21,265 nt of DNA. Origin: Prorocentrum cordatum. Its lineage: Eukaryota; Sar; Dinophyceae; Prorocentrales; Prorocentraceae. The stretch's first letter is position 1. Each line of letters begins with the position of its first letter. The translations under genes were made by a program, and so were the position numbers. The notes beneath the pieces are model-generated. The model was not told the DNA's origin. It did no database searches and saw nothing but the letters and a program-made list of their open reading frames with translations. Shown one piece after another: positions 9,252 to 17,212 of this stretch. The stretch covers positions 780,500 to 801,764 of the forward strand of contig CAUYUJ010019115.1 in NCBI GenBank assembly GCA_963575745.1, read 5' to 3'.

Positions 9252-9376
9252 CACCATCACATCATCATCGTCATCATCATCATCATCATCATCGACATTA
9301 CCATCATTATCCTCATCACCATCACCATTACCATCATCATCGCCGTTATCAAAATCATCATCTGCATCCTCATCAT
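8329..9376. repeat. About 1 kb of CAT/ATC triplet repeat
   Basis: The tract is almost entirely CAT triplets with scattered CGT, CCT, CAC and CAG variants. It reads as poly-His, poly-Ile or poly-Ser on the plus strand and Met/Asp-rich on the minus strand. The long open frames here (for example plus 8254-9423 and minus 8751-9653) are products of the repeat. Confidence 0.95.
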
Positions 9377-9385
9377 GGCTCTCCC

Positions 9386-9653
9386 AACCCTGGAGACACG
9401 AAGTGTCACACGTGACAACGTGACGGCCTCCCGTGCTGCCTCGGGCAATCGCCACCCAGAGCGCTGGGCTGGCACGGATGCGGAACTTGCCGCAGGCGGC
9501 TGGATGTTTCGATGTGTGGCAACTTGGTGAAATCACAAACGCCGCGGCCGTGCCATTGCGCAGACAGAACGTGCGCGTTGTCGCCATGGAGCCCCATGCG
9601 CAGATGTCTGCGGCCACTAATTTTAGAGGTGGTGCTGTACTTTGAGAAGCCAC
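9386..9653. CDS. Coding-like block, strand unresolved, unrecognised
   Basis: Both strands are open and both have natural composition. The plus frame reads GLARMRNLPQAAGCFDVWQL and VRVVAMEPHAQMSAATN to a TGA at 9643-9645. An acceptor-like CGCCACCCAG precedes it at about 9468. The minus frame reads CAWGSMATTRTFCLRN and FRIRASPALWVAIARG, and could continue the minus-strand block at 9623-10690. Third-position bias is only moderate in either. It may be part of the same decayed sequence as the neighbour. Confidence 0.25.
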
Positions 9654-10690
9654 GGCTGGTACTTCTTTAACTTCGGGCTCCGACGCGGTGTTCCAACGCG
9701 CGAAGAGGCTCCCTCTGGTCGGTACATATCAAATATGCCGATGGAGACATCGTGCATACGGTCTGCTATGGTTACCTCGCGGGAATCCTTGTCCGAAAAT
9801 CTGCAGGCCCCTGAGGTGCTGCTTGGGCCCCACTGGCGTGAGCAAGCAGCGTAGCCAGGATAATCAAGTGCGTGGTGGCGCTGGCCACGCTGCTGGATTA
9901 GGCCCCGCCTTGCCCAGCCACACTCGCGGCTGACCAGACCAGGGGTCAGCTCGCCATGCGAACTATCCACGACGTCGTGCCGCGGAAGCCCAGCACGCCG
10001 CCACGCCTTCGAGAAGCTGCCTGAGCCTGCAAGAAAATCTCGAGGGCCACCTGGTGGCCCTGGCGATGATCGTCCTGAGGCCACCAAGGATCGCTCGAGC
10101 TCGGGCGGGGCGCTGGCTCACTTCGTTGCGCTCGTGGCAGCCGGGCTGGCTGCCTGCCGGCCTCTGGACGCGCGCGACGAGCAGGTCGGCCGCCGCCAGC
10201 AAGCCTCGGAACACGCAGAGGACCTGGCTGCCGGCCTCTGGACGGGGCCGCCCGCTCGATGGCGGGCTGTGCAGCGGGCCCTGCATGGGCCCCTTGCGGC
10301 CACTCCCTGGGCGGCACAGGCCAATCCTGCGCGTGCGCGTGCGGAAGGCGGCGGCGCAGCAGCGCGGCCAGTCCGCGGCGGGCCCCGTGCCGGCGATGGC
10401 ACCCATGGCGGCCAGTCGAGGTGCACCCAGCGCTCATGAGTCACCTCACTTCGCGCGTCGCGCATCGCGACGCGCGGTTGTCTCCCCGCCCTCGCGAGGC
10501 CCCCTTGAGAAGGCCAGCTCACAGGCCCCGGGCTGCGACGCGCGAAGCGCGCGAATATCTTCGCATCGCCTGGGGGGAGCTCGTGGGCCTCGTGGGCCCC
10601 GCGCCCGAGCCTGGGCGGCCGCTCCTGTAGGTCCGCGCCGGGGCCCCCCTGTGCAGGCGCCGTCTGGAGGTCTGGAGGTTCACGAGTCAC
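9623..10690 (-). pseudogene. Frame-broken minus-strand coding sequence, unrecognised
   Basis: From 10690 downward one frame reads DAKIFARFARRSPG and RVAMRDARSEVTHERWVHLD. Near 10406 the best frame changes and gives GAIAGTGPAADWPRCC and FRGLLAAADLLVARVQ, with about 80-90 percent G/C at codon position 3, to about 10010. It then changes back to give KAWRRAGLPRHDVV and SREVTIADRMHDVSIGIFDM to TAA at 9623. There is no room for introns at the changes, so these look like indels. A plus-strand open frame (10054-10731) shares the same third positions but has a less natural composition. It may be part of a retroelement or a dead host gene. No domain is recognised. Confidence 0.4.
10452..10476. other. 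Perfect 11-bp stem with 3-base loop
   Basis: CGCGCGTCGCG is followed by CAT and then its exact reverse complement. It lies inside the coding-like minus-strand block, where it encodes the Arg/Asp/Ala-rich RVAMRDAR segment. A second, shorter perfect hairpin (CGCGCG, loop AAG) lies at 10539-10553. Confidence 0.8.
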
Positions 10691-10722
10691 GAGTCACGAC
10701 CGGAAGCCCAGGCCCAGCAAGC

Positions 10723-11698
10723 TCAGCTTAGGCTGTGCGGGGCCAGTTCCTCGCCAGGGGGTGGGGCGCCTCGCTCCGCATGGACGTGCGCTCTTCCGAC
10801 GGCGTGCGGGCGGCGAGGCTGCCCGCCGAGCTCGGTGTGACACCGCAATGGTCCGTCTCGGGCTGGGAGGGGCCGCTGCCGAATCGGAGGTCGAGGAAGA
10901 GGAGGACGACCTAGAAGGGGCGTGTGGTGCAGGCCAACCACGCCGCTGGCGGTCCCGACAGCGTACCTGGCCGCCATGCCTGTGCCGCGGAGCACGGCCG
11001 TGCTGATAGGCTCGCGCTTGGGGTGGTGCTTCGCCATCCGCCAGAGCTGCCAAGCGGCGGCGACAGTGAGCAAACCCTCGGCATTTGGGAGAAGCCCTCG
11101 CCTGCGCTCGAGGGTCCGTGTGGGGGGTCCTGGTGGGGGCCGCTTCTGGAGGCCTTCGCGGGGTGTGCCGTCGAGCTTCCGGGGGTCCGCCATCGCGTCC
11201 TCGAGAGCATGCGAGGGGACGCTGTGATGGGTGGTGTGATGCGGGAAGCTCTTGCTGGCCTCCACCATGTGGTCGTGTCCACAGCGCCTTTTCCCGGCTG
11301 CCGTTGTCGCGGGCCTCGGCCTGGTCCGCGAAGTGGGGGAGCCGCTGGCCCGCCCGACCGAGCACGCCGACGACGGGCCGCCGTGAGATCAGCGTCCTGG
11401 TCGCCGTTCCACACGAAGGCAGCAGCTCCCTGGGTGACGATGGACTGGAACTCGGGGCCGACCCAGCCGTTCCAGTCTTGGAGCGTGCACGTGGTGGGAG
11501 GGGCCTTCCATGATTCCAGAGAGTGCGGGTACTTATGCTGCATACCTTCCAGGGTATCAGCAGAATTTGGGTCACGCAAGGCTCGGATTCGGCGAAGGTG
11601 TCGGCAAGCGAACGTGCGATCGCGCGGGCCCCCTCCTGCCACTTCAGGCTGGGTGTCGCCAAGTTGACCGCTGCCGTGGCTCCATGCCCGACAACGAG
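10723..11698 (-). pseudogene. Frame-broken coding sequence, minus strand favoured, unrecognised
   Basis: From 11698 (after an acceptor-like TTTACCCCAG), 51 codons run to an AAG|GTATGC site at 11545 and include ATAAVNLATPSLKWQEG. The best frame then shifts for 11395-11540 (LQDWNGWVGPEFQSIVTQG). It shifts back for 11300-11390 (VVGVLGRAGQRLPHFADQAE), then shifts again for the long frame 10723-11290 (VEASKSFPHHTTHHSVPSH, AEGLLTVAAAWQLWRMAKHH) to TGA. Third positions are G/C-rich throughout in the frame named. The changes occur without space for introns, so this is decayed or carries sequence errors. The plus strand fits the same third positions in places, but it is stopped in the last part. No domain is recognised. 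Confidence 0.4.
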
Positions 11699-11884
11699 CT
11701 GGGGTAAATCGCGGCGTCGGTAATCTTGAACTGTGCCCCGTACGACTTGACTTGCTGGAGCTCCACCTTCCTCCTCGTCCCACCTCCTCCTGGTCATCGT
11801 CGTCCTCTCCCTCTTCATCGTTTTTGCCCGTCCTGATTCTCGTCCTCCTCGTCCTTCTCATCCGCTCTTGACCCCGCCCCCCAG

Positions 11885-12778
11885 ACGGCCAGCCTTCTCC
11901 AATGGGAAACGCACGATCGACATCCGCACGAGCGCCTCCAGGAAGTGCCTGCCAACGTGAGTGGAGTGGGGGTTCGGCGATGCACGTGTGCATTTCAGAG
12001 GCTATAGGAAGTCTCGGGGAATCTGGCGAACTTCACGGGGGTGGAGCAGGAGGCGTCGGAGGACTCGGAGTCGGAGTCGGGGTCGGACGAGGAAGAGGAG
12101 GACAACGACCCGGACGAACACGAGAGCCTCCCCCCCTCCCCCTCCTCCTCCTTCTCGGACTCCTCCCTGTTCCCGCTCCTCGTCCTCCGCCGCCGCCCCG
12201 AGGAGGCAGACAAGCAGGCAGGCTCTCCTACTGCTCCTTTTATCCCCGTCTGCCTCCCGCCCTCCCTTCCCCTCCCTCTCCACTCCGTCCACGAAGTGCA
12301 GGAGGAGGCTGGTGGAGGAGCAGGAGGAGGGAGAAGGGCAAGGAGGAACACGAGAAGGGACTCTGACAAGGCGGAGGGGGGAGGCAACATCTCCTCCTCC
12401 CCTTTCTCCTCCTCCTCCTCCTCCTCCTCCTCCACCTCCTCCTCCTCCTCCTCCTCCTCCTCCTCCTCCTCCTCCTACAAGGCTACCAGTGGTGGGCCGC
12501 CGAGCCAGAGGCTGCACGAGGCCGCGCGGCGGTGCTGCGGAGCGACCGCGGCTCGGCCAGTCTCTTGGCCAATCTGGTGGGCTTGTGGGGTGAGGGCCCC
12601 AGAAGGCCCCGACTGGCCCCCTCAGCACTGTAGAGACAGGGTTCTCCGTAGCCTCTCGGATCAGGCCTGAGCCCGACGAGGGGTGGCGGCTCCGCCAGAC
12701 CTGCACGTCCAGCGCTTGCGGCGGCGGTCCGCCTCGGAGGACTGCAAGCGAGAAGGCCCTGCAGGGGGCGAGCTGCGG
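11885..12778 (+). CDS. Four-exon plus-strand gene with an acidic segment, unrecognised protein
   Basis: Proposed exons are 11885-11956, 12008-12311, 12482-12589 and 12640-12778, the last end being tentative. The first follows a long pyrimidine tract ending CCCCCCAG. Intron 11957-12007 (51 nt, GTGAGT to CTATAG) joins phase 0 to 0. Intron 12312-12481 (170 nt, GTGGAG to CTACAAG, containing a CTC microsatellite) joins phase 1 to 1. Intron 12590-12639 (50 nt, GTGAGG to GAGACAG) joins phase 1 to 1. Peptides include LLQWETHDRHPHERLQEV, then an acidic stretch SEDSESESGSDEEEEDND, then GYQWWAAEPEAARGRAAV and SLLANLVGLWG, then RPEPDEGWRLRQTC. Third positions are about 70-95 percent G/C. The acidic part could be a disordered nuclear-type region, which is inference only. 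Ends of the gene were not found. Confidence 0.55.
12397..12478. repeat. (CTC)n microsatellite within an intron
   Basis: A CTC/CCT run of about 80 bases stops directly at ACAAG, the proposed acceptor of the exon at 12482. Confidence 0.9.
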
Positions 12779-12920
12779 GTGTGGAGGACATGGCCCAGGC
12801 CACCGAAGCGCGCACGCTGGGCCCAGGGTGGCGGGCAGGGGAGAAAAGACAGGGAAGGGGAAGGAGGAAACGACGAGATGGGAGCTCCTCCTTCTGGTCG
12901 TCGCCGTCGTTGTCAGCGTT

Positions 12921-13050
12921 CTCCTCCTCCTCCTCCTCCTCTTCCTCCCTCCTCCTCATCCTTCTCCTCCTCCTCCTCCTCCTCCTCCTCCTCCTCTTCC
13001 TCCTCCTCCTCCTCCTCCGCCTCCGCCTCCGCCTCCGCCTCCTCCTCCAT
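12921..13050. repeat. (CTC)n passing into (CGCCTC)n
   Basis: Near-pure CTC triplets run from 12921 to about 13015, with short CTT interruptions. CGCCTC hexamers follow at 13016-13040. The plus-strand frame through it is a Leu/Pro run and the minus-strand frame a Glu/Gly/Arg run. I read both as repeat products. Confidence 0.9.
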
Positions 13051-13159
13051 TCCGCTTCCATGTGAATAACTCCTCCATGTCGCACCCCCCAGACGTGTTG
13101 GTAGGGCGTACCGGGCGTTTCGCCTGAGACTTCCGCCCTTTTATGATCCTGGAACTTGA

Positions 13160-13455
13160 AATTCGTAGCAGTCTCACGGATGGAGGGCGGTCCGTTTTCA
13201 AAATGTGGCTCTCGCCTGATCGCCGCGTACATTCGCTTTGAATCTTTGCCGATGTTTCAAGGATGGAGAGCGCCCGTTCTCAAAATGTGGCCCTCGCCTG
13301 ATCGCCGCGAACATTCGCCTTTAAGGATTGCAACAAGTTCGCGGGCGTACGGTGAGCTGTTTTCGAAATGTGGCTCTCGCCTTCGCGCAGCGCACATTCG
13401 CCATACAAGTTTGCAACATGTTGAAGGAGGACGGTTGGTTCGTTGTCAAAAACCA
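13160..13455 (+). repeat. Degenerate tandem repeat, period 82-83 bp, three and a half copies
   Basis: The motif AAAATGTGGCTCTCGCC or a close variant begins at 13200, 13282 and 13365. Each is followed by an (A/T)CATTCGC motif and preceded by GGATGGAG or a related word. A fourth, partial unit ends at GTCAAAAACC near 13455. Copies are perhaps 65-80 percent alike by eye. Confidence 0.75.
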
Positions 13456-13570
13456 ATGAGGGGAACACTTCCTAGTGCATGGGCGCAATGCTGGGCACTA
13501 CTTGATATTGCTTCGGGTTGCTTGGCATTGCTTGGAACGGGCACAGAAAGAATACGAGGCACCGGGGGTG

Positions 13571-13668
13571 GGGAAACCCGAAGAACCCGAGAAGCCCAAG
13601 GAGCCCGGGGAACCCGAAGAACCCGCGGAACCTGGGGAACCCGGAGAACCCGAGTAACCCAGGAAATC
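13571..13668 (+). repeat. GAACCCGAA minisatellite
   Basis: About ten copies of a 9-bp unit GA(A/G)CCCGRR follow one another. One plus frame reads as a Glu-Pro-Gly repeat and one minus frame as Gly-Ser-Pro. I treat both as repeat products. Confidence 0.8.
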
Positions 13669-13721
13669 CGCCGCCCCCTTTTGATTTATCAAACGGGTGC
13701 CTGGCGTGCCGAATTATATGG

Positions 13722-13743
13722 CTTTTGGTTCTTTTTCCAAAAG
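13722..13743. other. Hairpin, 7-bp stem
   Basis: CTTTTGG and CCAAAAG flank an 8-base pyrimidine loop. It lies in an AT-rich patch upstream of the CCCAAGACGGCC array. A terminator role cannot be supported in a eukaryotic context. Confidence 0.5.
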
Positions 13744-13845
13744 AGCTCCCCCTGGGGCTTCGGCCCGTCCCGCCGGCCACCCAGAAAACCCGTCTGTCGT
13801 CGCCAAAAAAGCCCGTTTCGCTCGGGACAGCCTCAACAAATCGCG

Positions 13846-14115
13846 AAGATGGCCCAAGATGGCCTTCAAGTCCGCCCAAGATGGTCCAAGACGGCCTCCT
13901 AGACGGCCCAAGAGAGTCCAAGACGGCCCAAGACGGCCCAAGAGGCCCCCCCGAGGCCTCCAAGACGGCCCAAGAGGCCTCCAAGAGGTCCTCCAGGAGG
14001 GCCCGAAGATGCCAAAATCATTGATTCTCCTTAGGTTTCTGAAGGATTTTGGAATTTGCTTCTTCTCGGCATTCCGACGGCTCAAGACGGCCCAAGAGGC
14101 CCCCAAGATCGCCTT
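13846..14115 (+). repeat. CCCAAGACGGCC tandem family, locus 2
   Basis: The same word family as at 7919-8222 (AAGATGGCC, AAGACGGCC, AAGAGGCC) forms an array to about 14000. After an AT-richer gap it resumes as CTCAAGACGGCCCAAGAGG at 14080-14105. Confidence 0.85.
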
Positions 14116-14170
14116 CCAAGCATTCGCGCTTAGCGCCGCGCGCATTTGTAATGATTGCGTGCACCAGGAC

Positions 14171-14316
14171 TTGTGTTCTGGCAAGGTTTCGAATTGTCAG
14201 GACGCAGCTGTCACGTTGATTCGCGGAGTTGAAGACCCAAAAATTGTGTTCCAGCGCGCATTAGGATTGTCAAGGCGCAACAGTCACGTTGATCCGCGAC
14301 GCTGAAATCCCAGGAA
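14171..14316 (+). repeat. 73-bp tandem duplication, diverged
   Basis: TTGTGTTC begins at 14171 and 14244, and ATTGTCA begins at 14193 and 14266, both offset by 73 bp. The shared words CAGTCACGTTGAT / CTGTCACGTTGAT and CGCGGAG / CGCGACG follow in register. Confidence 0.75.
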
Positions 14317-14572
14317 TGGCGCTGTGGCACGGTTGGCGATTTTCATGCGGTTGTCTTCCACTGACAGAATGAAAACTCTTGTAGGGCTTTATGAAGAGAG
14401 AATTGGAGGGAGGGTTTAATTCGATATCGTCGATGCGTCTTGGATTTGCACTGGCCTCTCGTCCTTCTGCTCTTCCTTCGTCTTCGCCTCCCTCCTCCTA
14501 TCCTGCTTCCTTCTCATTCCCCTTCTCTTCCTGCTTCCCTCACACCCCCACTCCCTCCCCTCCTTCGCCTTC

Positions 14573-15048
14573 TCATCCTCCTCCTCTTTCAGTCTCCTCG
14601 TAGGTGAAATAAAAGAGGCAGGCGGAGGAGAAAGGAGGACGCGGAGGAGAAAACGGAGATGGCGCCACCCCGGAGAAGGACGCAACAGCAAGGCGCAGGG
14701 CCGCACGGGTCCACGGGAACCCGGAAGAGGACTTCGCCGTAGGACAGGCCGAGAGGGACTTCTCGTGGACGCGGCGCGCACTCTGGGGGGAGGCGTGATG
14801 CCGTGGTAACGATGCGGCAAGCAATGGGTGGGCAAGGGTGGATCCACGACAGGAGGGGCCAATGAGGGCGGCTGGACCCTCACGCTGGCCGTCAGAGCCT
14901 CAGGCGCAGTCGGGCACACCGATGTCGGCACGCCGGTGGAGATTTGCCCACAAGAGTCCAGGCGCTTGGAGACCGTGGTGGCAACTTGCGCAGCAGCCGC
15001 CAGTGGGGCCAGGCTGGTGTCCTCGAGCGCTCCTACAAAACGCCGAAG
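14573..15048 (-). CDS. Two-exon minus-strand gene end, unrecognised protein
   Basis: The upstream exon is 14884-15048 (55 codons) after an acceptor-like GGCTCAATCCGCAG. It reads LRRFVGALEDTSLAPLAAAA and ends PEALTAS at a GTGAGG donor. The intron 14783-14883 is 101 nt and ends CCTCCCCCCAG. Phase 0 joins phase 0. The next exon, 14573-14782, reads SARRVHEKSLSACPTAKSSS and WTRAALRLAVASFSGVAPS, then a Pro/Ser/Phe-rich part from a CT microsatellite, to a TGA at 14573-14575. Third positions are about 70-80 percent G/C. The opposite plus frame (14828-15166) is also open and natural-looking but offers no matching splice pair. No domain is recognised. Confidence 0.42.
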
Positions 15049-15471
15049 CTGCGGATTGAGCCAACGCGGAGAACTACGAGACAGGCCTGGGAGGATCCTC
15101 CGAGGACGAACTATATTCCGCCGCCTCAATCGCACTGATCCGTGGAGCGCGGGCGGGCGACGATGAACACGTTGCTTCCACGCTGCAGGCTATCGCACGC
15201 GGGAGTATGGCACAATGCGATGTGACACGTCGTCCAGAGCTGAAGAGCGAGGCAAGCCAGCGTGCCACAATATGGCCTTCGCCGTGGTGGTCCGCGCCAC
15301 GCGTGAACCTGATGGGCCACAACGGGCTCAACCGAAGAATTCCGATAGGTGTTTCTGTTTGGACCTTTCGGATGGCTGCCCTGTCAAGTTAGGACTAAAA
15401 CTCCCGGGCCCTTCCGCCTGCTACGACTACCCGCAATTCCCGGGTTCTTCCGACAATCATCAGAACGTGTG

Positions 15472-15795
15472 CTAGCGCCGAACGTGTAGCTGTCCACCGA
15501 AGCCGTTCCATACGACGCAGGCGGTGTAAGAAGGGGCCAGCACAAGCTGCGCGCCATCGGCGGAACCGAACGAGGCAAACTCATACTGGGCTAACAGCCA
15601 ACACACGTTCTGAGGATCAGCGCCTCTCCTCGCGCCCGATCGTGCGCTGTGGTCCGGGCCGCGGCCACGGGGCGCGGACGCCTCGGCGGGGGAGTGGCGC
15701 CAACGTTGGCGCAGATGGCCCAGCCTGCAACACAAAGGAACCTCACGTGAGGAGCACCGCTCGGGGGGAGTATCGGGCGGCTGCTCCAGCCACAT
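15472..15795 (-). CDS. Minus-strand open frame, unrecognised
   Basis: This is a 107-codon frame whose second half has natural, hydrophobic-balanced composition: CWLLAQYEFASFGSADGAQ and YTACVVWNGFGGQLHV. Third-position bias is moderate (about 65 percent). The first half is Arg/Pro/Cys-rich, and a competing minus frame (15591-15935) and a plus frame (15642-15902) cover it. No splice sites with matching phase were found. Confidence 0.25.
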   Translation of the reverse strand: MWLEQPPDTPPERCSSREVPLCCRLGHLRQRWRHSPAEASAPRGRGPDHSARSGARRGADPQNVCWLLAQYEFASFGSADGAQLVLAPSYTACVVWNGFGGQLHVRR

Positions 15796-15922
15796 GTCTG
15801 CGAGGACCAGCCGCTCGGCGAGAGGCTTCCACGGCTGCGCTCGTCAACTGGCTGCCCTCTGCATGCTGCGTTGAGGGCCAACGATCGGGGGGACCAGCTT
15901 AGGAGGGGAACATCGACCTGGA

Positions 15923-15942
15923 ATCGGCGATACATCGCCGAT
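15923..15942. other. Perfect 8-bp stem with 4-base loop
   Basis: ATCGGCGA, loop TACA, then TCGCCGAT. A further ATCGGC follows at 15945. Confidence 0.7.
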
Positions 15943-16886
15943 CAATCGGCAACAAGCTCCTGATAGCGGATCCGCACGCTCTCTCCGGGTGGGGTGGGCT
16001 ATCGGGCTCTGATCGGCGTTCAGTGGGCGACTGGGGGTCGATGCATTCCCCTTCTGAGCCGCGTACCCCCCTAACGTTGCCCCCGACCCACGAACAGTGA
16101 TTCAACTCGGGGTTTCTTGCTTGGCCTCTGATGGGCTGACGATACAGCAGTGGCCGGCGACGACACAGTAGCGACACACGATAAGCTATGTTACTATAAG
16201 AAATCTTGGGGCACATTCTTCGTCGATTTTTGAGGGCCCTCAGGTGGCCCAGAGCCTCTGTGGGTCCCTGGGGCCATCGGGCGATAAGAATTTTCCATGG
16301 GGAACCTGCTGGCAGGCAAATTTCTGATGTGGTGCGCATGCTGTGTCGTCCCACGATATAGGGTACCGATGTGGTCCTAAAAACTGGGGGGCCACACGAT
16401 AGGGTCCGACATGGCATGACCTCACAAATCACATCGCATAGTCGGAACCTCATAGTATGAGCAGGGGGCGACCGTCTTGGAATTCTAATCGGACTACAAA
16501 GACATGTTCCTAGAACGAGAGCTTGTTCGAACAACAAAGCAATGTTCTCATAACATGTACGACAATGTAGGTCCCAAACAGTGTGTTTCTAGGAGCCGAC
16601 GTTATCTATTCATTTCGACCCTCCAAAGTCTGCGTTGCTACTGACCAGCCGAGGAGCTCGAACAAACTAAGACTAATATGCGGCAATCCTATGTTCCTGG
16701 CATGTAAGCCCAACGCAGATTCAATCCTTCTGCGCGCACTGGAATGCCCAAGAGCCCCTGGAGACTCGCGGTCCCACCCGCACACAGATGGGACCAAGAA
16801 GAGTATGGAAAGACTGGCCGCTCGAATCCCTCTGTGCTTCAGCCCGCAAAGCGTCGGGTGCTGCCGTGCACTCCTTGAAGCCCTAG
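15943..16886. other. Lower-GC stretch without a supported gene
   Basis: GC falls to about half. The minus strand has a 212-codon open frame (15899-16537) and the plus strand one from 16583. Third-position use in both is near 50-55 percent G/C, unlike the other coding blocks in the window, and no motif is recognised. A short direct repeat (ACAAAGACATGTTC / ACAAAGCAATGTTC) lies at about 16496 and 16538. Confidence 0.4.
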
Positions 16887-16990
16887 AGCATCACCGCATG
16901 GGGCGGCATGGCCAACCTGACCGCCCACGCGAAAGACCCCACCTGGGAAGAAGCCCGGAACAACCCGTCCGACCAGCAGTGCCAATTTGC
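16887..16990 (+). CDS. Possible plus-strand exon, unrecognised
   Basis: After GAAGCCCTAG, 34 codons plus two bases read SITAWGGMANLTAHAKDP and WEEARNNPSDQQCQF, with over 80 percent G/C at codon position 3. A GTGGTG at 16991 could be the donor. The following sequence is the GTGCAATC repeat, which would then be intronic. No partner exon with matching phase was found on either side. Confidence 0.33.
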
Positions 16991-17105
16991 GTGGTGCAAT
17001 CCGCGATGTGCAACCAGTGGTTTGCAATCCATGCTGTGCAATCTATGCTGTGCATCTTTGCTGCGCAAGCTATGGTGTGCAATCTATGGTGTGCAATCAA
17101 TTTCT
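16991..17105 (+). repeat. GTGCAATCTATG family, locus 1
   Basis: About seven copies of a 15-bp unit close to GCTGTGCAATCTATG follow each other. The family recurs at 18632-18660 and 19931-20226. Confidence 0.85.
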
Positions 17106-17212
17106 GTTCGCAATGAGTTGTCCACTCCACTGCTCGCGCAAACATCCCACCCACCCATCCGCAACTTGGTTTGCAAATCTCTTAAGACCGTGACGCCAAA
17201 TGGCGCTTGGCA

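Noticed and set aside
8254-9423. Poly-His/Ile frames over the CAT repeat
   Set aside because: These are pure translation of a triplet repeat, and all frames are open.
12483-13232. A 249-codon minus-strand frame across the CTC repeat
   Set aside because: It overlaps the plus-strand exons, which have phase-matched splice sites, and much of it is Arg/Glu from the repeat.
13722-13743. Rho-independent terminator
   Set aside because: The stem is AT-rich and the T run is in the loop, not after the stem. The genome is eukaryotic.
15720-15760. Cys/His words resembling a gag zinc knuckle on the minus strand
   Set aside because: The spacing does not fit Cys-x2-Cys-x4-His-x4-Cys in any frame.
15899-16537. 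A 212-codon minus-strand open frame
   Set aside because: Third-position use is near neutral and unlike other coding blocks here. There are no motifs, and length alone is weak evidence.
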